Shown: one piece after another, positions 1 through 9,965 of the stretch
Layout of the letters: each line of letters starts with the position of its first letter
How positions within the stretch are numbered: the first letter of the stretch is position 1
NCBI RefSeq assembly: GCF_003105155.1
Contig: NZ_QETK01000011.1
Coordinates: 1-64,000 of the forward strand
Direction: 5' to 3'
From: Pseudomonas sp. SDI
GTDB lineage: Bacteria; Pseudomonadota; Gammaproteobacteria; Pseudomonadales; Pseudomonadaceae
Length of the DNA: 64,000 nucleotides
The notes under the pieces: model-generated
The model's input: the letters and a program-made list of their open reading frames with translations, nothing else
Told to the model about the DNA's origin: nothing
The model's database searches: none
Position numbers and translations under genes: made by a program

Positions 1-2055
1 GGTTCCTACACCTACACCCTCAACCCGGCCGGGCAGGCGTTTTATGACCTGCATGGCGGCGGCAACGGCATCGAGACCTTCAGCTACACCCTGACCGACG
101 CCGACGGTGATGTCAGCACCGCCAACCTGGTGCTGAACATCAGCAACCTCAACGACGCGGTGACGCTCGACGGTCTCAACGTCAACGGCGGCGAGCTGAC
201 CGTGTTCGAGAAGAACCTTGGTGACGGCAGCAACCCGGACACGCCAGCACTGACGCAGAGCGGTACTTTCACGATCAACGCCCCGGATGGTTTGCAGACC
301 TTGACCGTGGGCGGTATCAGCGTGGTCAGTGGCGGGGTGGCCAATGGCTTCCCGCAATCGGCTACCAGCGGTCTGGGCAACACCCTGACCATCACTGGCT
401 ACAATCCGGCGACCGGCGTAGTCACTTACACCTACACCTTGCTGGATAACGAGGCGCACCCGAACGCCAACGGTGCCAACAGCCTCGGCGAAAGCTTTGC
501 GGTGGTTGCCACCGACACCGATGGCAGCAGCGCCAGCGGTAGCATCGATGTGAACATCGTTGATGACACGCCGACGGCGGTCGCCGATAGCAACGCGACG
601 ACTGCTACCGAGCAGCAACTGACCGTCACCGGCAACGTGCTGACCAACGATATCCAAGGTGCGGATCGCGTCACCTCTGGCCCGATCACGGCCGGCACCT
701 TCAGCGGTACCTACGGCACCCTGGTCCTGGCGGCGGATGGTTCCTACACCTACACCCTCAACCCGGCCGGGCAGGCGTTTTATGACCTGCATGGCGGCGG
801 CAACGGCATCGAGACCTTCAGCTACACCCTGACCGACGCCGACGGTGATGTCAGCACCGCCAACCTGGTGCTGAACATCAGCAACCTCAACGACGCGGTG
901 ACCCTGAATGGCCTGAACGTCAACGGCGGCGAACTGATCGTCTACGAGAAGAACCTCAGTGACGGCAGCAGCCCGAACACCGGGTCGCTGACCCAGACCG
1001 GGACCTTTACCGTGTCGGCGCCCGATGGCCTGCAAACCCTCACCGTTGGTGGCATCAGCGTGGTTAGTGGCGGGGTGGCCAACGGCTTCCCACAGTCGGT
1101 CACTACTGTGCTCGGCAACACCCTGATGGTAACCGGTTACAACGCCACGACCGGCGTGGTGACCTACACCTACTCCCTGCTGGACAACGAAGGGCACCCA
1201 ACGGCCAACGGCATCAATAACCTGACCGAAAGCTTCACCGTCAACGCGGTGGACACAGACGGCAGCAACACCAGCGGTAGCCTCGACGTGACCATCGTCG
1301 ACGATGTACCGACGGCCGTGGCCGATAGCAACGCGACGACTGCGACCGAGCAGCAATTGACCCTCACCGGCAATGTGCTGACCAACGATACCCAAGGTGC
1401 GGATCGCGTCACCTCTGGCCCGATCACGGCTGGTACCTTCACCGGTACCTACGGCACCCTGGTCCTGGCGGCGAATGGTGCCTACACCTACACCCTCAAC
1501 CCGGCCGGGCAGGCGTTTTATGACCTGCACGGTGGTGGCAACGGAACCGAGACCTTCAGCTACACCCTGACCGACGCCGACGGCGATGTCAGCACCGCCA
1601 ACCTGGTGCTGAAGGTCAGCAACCTCAACGATCCGGTCACCCTGAATGGCCTGAACGTCAACGGCGGCGAGCTGACCGTGTTCGAGAAGAACCTCAGCGA
1701 CGGCAGCAGCCCGAACACCGGGGCGCTGACCCAGACCGGGACCTTTACCGTGTCGGCGCCCGATGGCCTGCAAACCCTCACCGTGGGCGGTATCAGCGTG
1801 GTCAGTGGCGGGGTGGTCAACGGCTTCCCGCAGTCGGTCACCACCTTGCTCGGCAACACCCTGACGGTTACTGGCTACAACGCCACGACCGGCGTGGTGA
1901 GCTATTCCTACAAACTGCTGGATAACGAAGCGCACCCGAGCGGTAACGGCATCAACAACCTGACCGAAAGCTTCACCGTCAACGCGGTGGACAGCGACGG
2001 CAGCAACGCCAGCGGCAGCCTCGATGTGACCATCGTCGACGACGTCCCAACGGCG
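1..2055 (+). repeat. 738-bp tandem repeats inside the adhesin gene
   Basis: Three copies begin at 1, 739 and 1477, a period of exactly 738 bp (246 codons). The first 164 bases of copies 1 and 2 are identical (1-164 and 739-902); the first difference is G165 against C903. Copy 3 is more diverged and departs from the pattern near 2050. The in-frame period and the near identity imply recent duplication or gene conversion. The copies seen may continue left of the window. Confidence 0.95.
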
Positions 2056-5000
2056 CGCGCCGACAGCGGCTCGGTGCTTGAAGGCGGCACCGTGGTGCTC
2101 AACGTGCTGAGCAACGACACCAAGGGCGCCGACGACCCCGGCAACAACGTAGTGGTTGGCGTGCGCGCCGGCACCTTCGCCTCGGCCAGCGGCTCGGTGA
2201 ACAGTAGCGTCGCCGGCAGTTTCGGTACCCTGGTGCTGGATGCCGCCGGTAACGCCACCTACCACGCCAACCCGAACTCGGTGGCCCCGCCCGGTGCGCA
2301 GGACGTATTCACCTACACCATCCGCGATGCCGATGGCGACGAAAACACCACCACGCTGACCATCAACGTGCAGGATAGCTCGCCGGTCGCCAGCCCAGAC
2401 AACGACATCACTGTGTACGAAAAAGCCCTGGACCTGAACAAGGATGGTCTCGACCTGGCGGCCGGTACCGTCACTGGCAGTGATCCGGGCAATACTGGCG
2501 AAACGGCCAGCGGCACCCTGGTGGGGGCGGTTACCGGTGGTTCCGGTGCGCTCAGCTACAGCCTGGTGAGTAACGCGGCGGGTGCCTACGGGCAACTGCA
2601 ACTCAACCCCAACGGCACCTACACCTACACCCTGAGCTCGGCGCCGAAAACCCCGGGCAGCCCGAACGACGGGCCGAACGTGCTGACCGAAACCTTTACC
2701 TACAAGGCTACCGACGCCCTGGGCAACACCTCGCAAAGCACCATCGTCATCAATATCGTCGACGATGTGCCGAAGGCAGTCGATGCGCAGCGCTCGGTGA
2801 CGCCGGGGCAGGTGGATTCGAACCTGCTGCTGGTCATCGACGTGTCCGGCAGCATGAACGACGCTTCCGGCGTGCCCGGCCTGACGCGTTTGCAATTGGC
2901 CAAGCAGGCGATCAATGCGCTGCTCGACAAGTACGACGACATGGGTGATGTGAAGGTGCAGATCGTCACCTTCTCAAGCGGTGCCAATGCGCCATCGGCG
3001 GTGTGGCTGACCGTCGATCAGGCCAAGACCCTGGTCAATGGCCTGAGTGCCGGCGGTTCGACCTACTACGACTCGGCGATCAACTCGGCGCAAAGCGCCT
3101 ACACCACTGGCGGCAAGATTACCGGGGCGCAGAACATCGTCTACTTCTTCTCCGACGGTGAGCCGACCTCGGGCCACTCGATTACTGCAGTGCGGGAAAC
3201 CCAGTGGGAAACCTTCCTTGATAGCAACGGGATCAAGTCCTATGCCATTGGCCTGGGCAGCGGTGTGAATGCCGGCAACCTGAACCCGCTGGCCTATGAC
3301 GGCAGTACCCACACCGACACCAATGCGACCATCGTTACCGACCTCAACCAGCTCAATTCGGTGCTGTCGGGCACGGTGCAGGGCGCGCCGATCACTGGCA
3401 GCCTGATGAGTGGCGGGGTGTTTGGCGCCGATGGTGGGTTCATCAAGTCGCTGGTGATCGACGGTGCCACCTACACCTACGATCCGAAGGGCAATGCCGG
3501 GCAGGGTGCCTACAGTTTCAGCGGCGGCGCCGACCTTGGCGTATTCGACACCGGCACCAACAGCATCACGGTGAAGACCGCCATGGGTGGCAGCATTGTG
3601 GTCGACATGGATACCGGCGAATTTACCTACACACCGCCGAAGGACAGCGGCAGCAATCAGATCGAGCAGATCGGCTTCGTGGTCAGCGACAACGATGGCG
3701 ACACCAGCAGTGCCACCTTGGCGATCAATGTGTACTCCAACGCCGCGCCAGTGGCGGGTGCCGATCATGTCATCACCAACATCCTGTCGGGCAGCATTAC
3801 GGTGCCGGCCGAAGCGTTGCTGGCCAACGACAGCGATGCCAACAACGATCGCCTGACAGCCGCGCCGATCACCTTCAACACCGGCTGGGCGGCGCGCGGG
3901 GCGGACTTCACGGTGGGCAGCAGCACGCCGACCATTACCTTCAGCGGGACCAACAACGTGCTGGCCAACCAGCAGTTGGGCGTTGCGCGCAGCGCGTTCA
4001 CCGGCACGGCGGCGTCGATGACCGCGGCGGTGGTAGTGGCCGGTTACCTGGGCGCGGTGAGCAACGCCAACGCCAACGACGAGGACCTGATCACGGTCAC
4101 CCTCAAGGCGGGCGAGAAACTGACCCTGGATCACAACCTGGCAGCGTCCAACAACCTGCTGATGGAGTGGAAGGATGCCGGCGGCAGCTACCAGACCATC
4201 GCTGATGGCGGCAGCTTCACCGCCGCGCATGACGGGGTGTACACCATTCACCTGATCAACCAGGTCAACACCAGTGGCGGCAACACCAGCAACGCCGAGA
4301 ACTACCAGCTGACCATGAGCATCAACTATGCCGGGGCGCAGGATGACACGCCGCAGTACAACGGCACCTACACCGTCAGCGATGGCCATGGCGGCACTGG
4401 CTCCGGTGCGGTGGACATCAGTTACCAGGCGGGCAGCGTACTGACCGGTACTAGCCATGACGACACGTTGATTGCCGGCAACACAGCGACCACGCTCAAC
4501 GCTGGCGATGGCAACGATGTGCTGGTGGGGGGCAGTGGCAACGATTCGCTGTACGGCGGCGATGGCAACGACCTGTTGATTGGTGGCTTGGGGAACGACC
4601 TGCTTGACGGTGGGGCGGGCATCGATACCGCCAGCTATGCCAGTGCGGCGACTGCGGTGACGGTCAACCTGAATCTCGCCGGGCAGCAGAACACCGGTGG
4701 TGGCGGGCTGGACACCCTGGTGTCGATCGAGAACCTGATCGGCTCGGACTATAACGACACATTGACCGGGGACAACAACGCCAACCTGTTGATGGGCGGC
4801 AAAGGCAACGACACGCTGGTGGGCGGGGGCGGGGAGGACACGCTGATCGGCGGGCTGGGCGATAACACCCTGACCGGCGGGGCGGGGGCAGATACCTTCC
4901 TCTGGCAGCAGGGCAACAATGGGCATGATGTGGTGACCGATTTCACCCCCGGAACGGATCGGCTGGATCTGTCGCAACTGCTGCAAGGGGAGAACACGAC

Positions 5001-5250
5001 GACCGCGTCGCTGGATGATTATCTGCACTTCAAGGTGACGGGGAGTGGGGCCAGTGTGGTTTCCACCATCGAGGTGAGTGCCGTGGCGGGGGCCGCGCCG
5101 ACCCAGACGATCGACCTGGCCGGGGTGGACCTGGCTCAGCACTACGGGGTGACCGCCGGGGCCGGTGGGGTGATTGCGGCAGGCCAGGATACGGCGACGA
5201 TCATTAATGGCATGCTGAATGATCATTCGTTGAAAGTTGATACGGTGTAA
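1..5250 (+). CDS. Large RTX-type repetitive adhesin, type I secreted (5' end outside window)
   Basis: The open frame runs in from the left edge, so the N-terminus, including any LapG-type retention module, is not visible; 1749 residues are seen. In order they are: three copies of a 246-residue repeat with VCBS/T1SS-143-like character (nt 1 to about 2050), two further related repeats, a VWA domain (nt about 2820-3400) with the metal-site motif DVSGS near 2839, more bacterial cadherin-like repeats, then two blocks of glycine-rich nonapeptides (GGxGxDxLx, nt about 4500-4620 and 4740-4890) that bind calcium in RTX proteins, and an acidic-hydrophobic C-terminus typical of an ABC-exporter signal. 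The family mediates surface attachment and biofilm formation. It is LapA/MapA-like in layout, but which adhesin it is cannot be told without the N-terminus. The gene ends in TAA. Confidence 0.9.
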   Translation, partial: GSYTYTLNPAGQAFYDLHGGGNGIETFSYTLTDADGDVSTANLVLNISNLNDAVTLDGLNVNGGELTVFEKNLGDGSNPDTPALTQSGTFTINAPDGLQTLTVGGISVVSGGVANGFPQSATSGLGNTLTITGYNPATGVVTYTYTLLDNEAHPNANGANSLGESFAVVATDTDGSSASGSIDVNIVDDTPTAVADSNATTATEQQLTVTGNVLTNDIQGADRVTSGPITAGTFSGTYGTLVLAADGSYTYTLNPAGQAFYDLHGGGNGIETFSYTLTDADGDVSTANLVLNISNLNDAVTLNGLNVNGGELIVYEKNLSDGSSPNTGSLTQTGTFTVSAPDGLQTLTVGGISVVSGGVANGFPQSVTTVLGNTLMVTGYNATTGVVTYTYSLLDNEGHPTANGINNLTESFTVNAVDTDGSNTSGSLDVTIVDDVPTAVADSNATTATEQQLTLTGNVLTNDTQGADRVTSGPITAGTFTGTYGTLVLAANGAYTYTLNPAGQAFYDLHGGGNGTETFSYTLTDADGDVSTANLVLKVSNLNDPVTLNGLNVNGGELTVFEKNLSDGSSPNTGALTQTGTFTVSAPDGLQTLTVGGISVVSGGVVNGFPQSVTTLLGNTLTVTGYNATTGVVSYSYKLLDNEAHPSGNGINNLTESFTVNAVDSDGSNASGSLDVTIVDDVPTARADSGSVLEGGTVVLNVLSNDTKGADDPGNNVVVGVRAGTFASASGSVNSSVAGSFGTLVLDAAGNATYHANPNSVAPPGAQDVFTYTIRDADGDENTTTLTINVQDSSPVASPDNDITVYEKALDLNKDGLDLAAGTVTGSDPGNTGETASGTLVGAVTGGSGALSYSLVSNAAGAYGQLQLNPNGTYTYTLSSAPKTPGSPNDGPNVLTETFTYKATDALGNTSQSTIVINIVDDVPKAVDAQRSVTPGQVDSNLLLVIDVSGSMNDASGVPGLTRLQLAKQAINALLDKYDDMGDVKVQIVTFSSGANAPSAVWLTVDQAKTLVNGLSAGGSTYYDSAINSAQSAYTTGGKITGAQNIVYFFSDGEPTSGHSITAVRETQWETFLDSNGIKSYAIGLGSGVNAGNLNPLAYDGSTHTDTNATIVTDLNQLNSVLSGTVQGAPITGSLMSGGVFGADGGFIKSLVIDGATYTYDPKGNAGQGAYSFSGGADLGVFDTGTNSITVKTAMGGSIVVDMDTGEFTYTPPKDSGSNQIEQIGFVVSDNDGDTSSATLAINVYSNAAPVAGADHVITNILSGSITVPAEALLANDSDANNDRLTAAPITFNTGWAARGADFTVGSSTPTITFSGTNNVLANQQLGVARSAFTGTAASMTAAVVVAGYLGAVSNANANDEDLITVTLKAGEKLTLDHNLAASNNLLMEWKDAGGSYQTIADGGSFTAAHDGVYTIHLINQVNTSGGNTSNAENYQLTMSINYAGAQDDTPQYNGTYTVSDGHGGTGSGAVDISYQAGSVLTGTSHDDTLIAGNTATTLNAGDGNDVLVGGSGNDSLYGGDGNDLLIGGLGNDLLDGGAGIDTASYASAATAVTVNLNLAGQQNTGGGGLDTLVSIENLIGSDYNDTLTGDNNANLLMGGKGNDTLVGGGGEDTLIGGLGDNTLTGGAGADTFLWQQGNNGHDVVTDFTPGTDRLDLSQLLQGENTTTASLDDYLHFKVTGSGASVVSTIEVSAVAGAAPTQTIDLAGVDLAQHYGVTAGAGGVIAAGQDTATIINGMLNDHSLKVDTV

Positions 5251-5268
5251 GGCGGGGATCGCTAGGGT

Positions 5269-5298
5269 AGCCAGCTCCCGCAACGTTGGGAGCTGGCT
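5269..5298 (+). terminator. Hairpin after the adhesin gene
   Basis: An 11-bp perfect stem (5269-5279 pairing with 5288-5298) with an 8-nt loop starts 18 bases after the adhesin stop codon. No T-run follows, so it may be a transcript-end stabiliser rather than a strong intrinsic terminator. A half REP-like motif follows at about 5311-5331. Confidence 0.5.
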
Positions 5299-5752
5299 CT
5301 GCACCATGGGGGCCAGCCTTGCCGGCGATGCTCTTTATCTCAGTGAGCGAGGCCACTTCACCTTGGGCCTCACCCCACAGATCGCAGGCTCCACTCGGCC
5401 TCGGGTTAACGGGGCAGGTGGATCAAGATCAACAGCTGTGTTCGGCAGTATCCTACAAGTCGGATTGGGGTTTCCTAATTCCATGTAGTCCATTTCCCAA
5501 GCATACTTTGCGCCATTGCGTCCTATCTGGTCCGCACCTAGTCTTCGGCGGTCGCTGGCAAATCAGCGGCCGGTTTTGACAGACCGAATAGGATACAAGC
5601 ACCGCATCAGCTCGCTTTATGGCAGCTGTGCGTGGGGCACATCCGTGTGCGCCGGGTTTCCTGTATCCCCTGGTCTGTCAACCCGCGTATAGCTGCCACC
5701 CATTTGTTTGACAGCGAATCCGTGGCAGTTCCATTAGTTACAGGAATCCGCC
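5299..5752. other. Gap with inverted repeats, no gene recognised
   Basis: About 450 bp of lower GC than its surroundings. The short open frames in it show no recognisable protein. Two structures are visible: a 10-bp perfect inverted repeat (5576-5585 with 5672-5681, core TTGACAGACC) and a 7-bp stem (5693-5699 with 5722-5728, CTGCCAC/GTGGCAG) just upstream of the small gene at 5753. They could be leader or operator elements for that gene. Confidence 0.5.
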
Positions 5753-5983
5753 ATGAAAAAACGCGTCCCCGATCCCCCTGTACTCAGTGTACGCCGTGGT
5801 TTGTCTCGTACAGAGGCTCTGGCTCATGCTGCTGAGCATCTGAATTGCGCCGTTAATATTGCCAAACAGGCAGTCAACCCTGATACGCCCAGCATGACAT
5901 TGGTTCGCGCTGCGATCTTTCAGGTCGAAGTAGCTGCCGAGCTGGTCCAGGCATCGTTCAGTGCGCCTCCGGAACCACGTTGA
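5753..5983 (+). CDS. Small DUF3077/DUF6124-like protein
   Basis: A 76-residue protein starting MKKRVPDP after the sequence CAGGAATCCGCC. It has no signal peptide or membrane segment. The core (LSVRRGLSRTEALAHAAEHL, then a helix ending near VEVAAELVQASF) resembles the small Pseudomonas DUF3077 family, whose members share a short strand followed by helices rich in alanine. Their function is unknown; they are common, often clustered and strain-variable in pseudomonads. The preceding structured leader hints at regulated expression. Family assignment is from remembered consensus only. Confidence 0.6.
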   Translation: MKKRVPDPPVLSVRRGLSRTEALAHAAEHLNCAVNIAKQAVNPDTPSMTLVRAAIFQVEVAAELVQASFSAPPEPR

Positions 5984-6062
5984 CGAACAAGCCAGAACAC
6001 CGCAGAGCACAGAGTATTGCCAGCGCCCCATAGAGCAAATCCCGGAAAATCCAGGTCGCGCC

Positions 6063-6428
6063 TCAGGAAGGCCGCCGCAACGTCTTCTGCCGCAGGATAT
6101 AGATTGTCACCAGCACTGCGCTGGTCAGCATGAACCCGCGAGCCCACGGCAACGGCACCAGATAACAGGAAAAGCCAATGCTCAACCACATCAGCCCAAT
6201 AGCGTAAACCTTGCCCTTGAGTGGAATCCCTTCGCCACTGAGGTAGTCGCGAATCCATGGGCCAAGCTTCGGATGGTTCACCAGCCAGTGGTGAAAGCGT
6301 GGCGAGCTACGTGCAAAACACGCAGCGGCCAATAGCAGGAACGGGGTGGTCGGCAACACCGGCAGGAAAATACCGATCACCCCAAGCGCGACGCTGAGCC
6401 AGCCGATTGCCAGCAGCAGGTAGCGCAC
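6063..6428 (-). CDS. ybaN: YbaN family (DUF454) inner-membrane protein
   Basis: A 121-residue protein with a GTG start. The N-terminal hydrophobic segment containing the family signature [15 protein letters not shown] (residues about 21-35) is followed by a basic-aromatic patch with the family's [12 protein letters not shown] motif and two more membrane segments near the C-terminus. Length and layout fit E. coli YbaN. The molecular role of DUF454 proteins is not established; some members sit beside haem or envelope genes. It begins 10 bp after the stop of the UPF0149 gene on the same strand, so the two are probably translated from one message, and no strong Shine-Dalgarno of its own is seen. 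Confidence 0.9.
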   Translation of the reverse strand: MRYLLLAIGWLSVALGVIGIFLPVLPTTPFLLLAAACFARSSPRFHHWLVNHPKLGPWIRDYLSGEGIPLKGKVYAIGLMWLSIGFSCYLVPLPWARGFMLTSAVLVTIYILRQKTLRRPS

Positions 6429-6438
6429 CGCCGCAAAC

Positions 6439-7026
6439 TCAGTGGTGACGCGGCTTGAGCAGTGCTGGCTTCTCGTCTGGCGCGTGCAGCAGCAGGTACA
6501 GCGCGGTCAGCGCCTCCGGAATCTGCACGATCATGTCGTCCATCAGGTTGGCATCCTTGGCGATGTCTTCGAACTCCGGCTGCTCATCGAACAGACCCGA
6601 ACCCACCATGATCGGCAGCAGCATCTCGCTGACTTCGTCTTCGGCCGTCTCGAACCAGGCCTCTTCACGCATGAATACGCCTTCCATGAAGCCGATGCAC
6701 CAGCCGCGCAGGTCGGAGTCGTCCGGCTCGTCGCCCAGGTCCAGGTCGCACGGCAGCTCGAACTCCTCGTCGCTGGCCAACTGACGGGCAATGTGCGCCT
6801 TGAGCTGGATCAGCGTGGCTTCGATCTCTTCACGCTGTGCGTCGTCCTTGTAATGCGGGGCTTCGGCGAACAGGGCATCGATCCATTCGCGCTCGGGAAC
6901 GGCCTCGGCACCAATCGACAAAGCGGTCAGGTAGCCGTGGGCGGCAACGTAGTCCAGCGCTTCCTCGTGCAGCTCGTCGGCGTCGAGGAAGGCTTGCAGG
7001 CGGGTCAATTGCTCAGCGAAGGACAT
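6439..7026 (-). CDS. UPF0149 (YgfB/YecA) family protein
   Basis: A 195-residue, strongly acidic, all-helical protein. It has the family's conserved [12 protein letters not shown] segment in the middle (about residues 104-115) and lacks the C-terminal SEC-C zinc motif of long YecA proteins, ending instead in a short basic tail. Members are soluble; the P. aeruginosa homologue YgfB has been connected with repression of ampDh3 and beta-lactam resistance, but whether this gene is that orthologue is not settled by sequence alone. It is first in a two-gene unit with ybaN and divergent from recQ, with 246 bp between the two starts. Confidence 0.85.
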   Translation of the reverse strand: MSFAEQLTRLQAFLDADELHEEALDYVAAHGYLTALSIGAEAVPEREWIDALFAEAPHYKDDAQREEIEATLIQLKAHIARQLASDEEFELPCDLDLGDEPDDSDLRGWCIGFMEGVFMREEAWFETAEDEVSEMLLPIMVGSGLFDEQPEFEDIAKDANLMDDMIVQIPEALTALYLLLHAPDEKPALLKPRHH

Positions 7027-7272
7027 TACAGGGCTACCTTGGGAATAAACGATGAACGAATTCTAGCATCTTGCAGCACCTGCAAGGCAAAGGATGACGC
7101 CTATCGCAGAGCGCCCTGCATAGCGCAACGCTCGGGTATACTGCCGGCCTTTTGTGCCCGGTCGTGCCGCAGAGGCCGGCCCGGTAAAAGCCGTTTACGC
7201 ATTTTCAGGTGTAGCGGGGAAGGTTTTCATCCAGCCTGTGGCCAGGATGGTTTTGCGATTTATGGAGTTTTT

Positions 7273-9405
<2,133 letters not shown>

Positions 9406-9524
9406 GGGTTCCTCACAGCCATCATTTCTAACAATTGCGCGACAAACGCCATGGGCAGGCGTCTTGCCTAGAGTGCAACGGCATGGTTAGCTGCCTATTA
9501 ATTAGATCTGATGATGAGTTACCT

Positions 9525-9959
9525 ATGCCGTTGACCGATCAACACCGCTTCGGGATGCAGTTGGCCCACATGTCGCGTGGCTGGCGTGCCGAACTGGACC
9601 GCCGCCTGGCCGGGCTGAACCTGTCCCAGGCGCGCTGGCTGGTGCTGCTGCACCTGGCCCGTTTCGATGAAGCCCCCACCCAGCGCGAGCTGGCGCAAAG
9701 CGTCGGGGTAGAGGGGCCAACCCTGGCCCGTTTGCTCGACAGCCTCGAAGCCCAGGGCCTGGTCCGCCGTCAGGCGGTACTGGAAGACCGCCGGGCGAAA
9801 AAAATCTTGCTCTGCCCACCGGCCAAACCGTTGATCGAGCAGATCGAAACCATCGCCAACGCCTTGCGCGTCGAGCTGTTCACCGGCGTCGACGAGGAAG
9901 AGCTGCGCACCTGCATGCGGGTGCACGCGCGGATCCTCGCCAACCTGGAAAAATCCTGA
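9525..9959 (+). CDS. MarR family transcriptional regulator
   Basis: A 144-residue winged-helix repressor or activator of the MarR/SlyA type. The DNA-binding region shows the standard order: helix with SQARWLVLLHLAR, recognition helix in QRELAQSVGVEGPTLARLLD, and the wing with the family signature DRRAKKI near residue 95. The start ATGCCGTTGACC at 9525 was chosen over an upstream in-frame start at 9435, because the extra residues do not resemble the family. Its target is unknown; the convergent neighbour is plpD, with only 6 bp between the stop codons, so no adjacent divergent target is evident. Confidence 0.9.
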   Translation: MPLTDQHRFGMQLAHMSRGWRAELDRRLAGLNLSQARWLVLLHLARFDEAPTQRELAQSVGVEGPTLARLLDSLEAQGLVRRQAVLEDRRAKKILLCPPAKPLIEQIETIANALRVELFTGVDEEELRTCMRVHARILANLEKS

Positions 9960-9965
9960 TCGACC

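Noticed and set aside
2974..5307. A 777-codon open frame on the minus strand inside the adhesin gene
   Set aside because: It is the antisense shadow of a GC-rich repetitive gene; its product is a low-complexity His/Val/Gly sequence without a family.
5286..5579. A 97-codon open frame after the adhesin
   Set aside because: It contains REP-like sequence and inverted repeats, with no ribosome site and no family resemblance.
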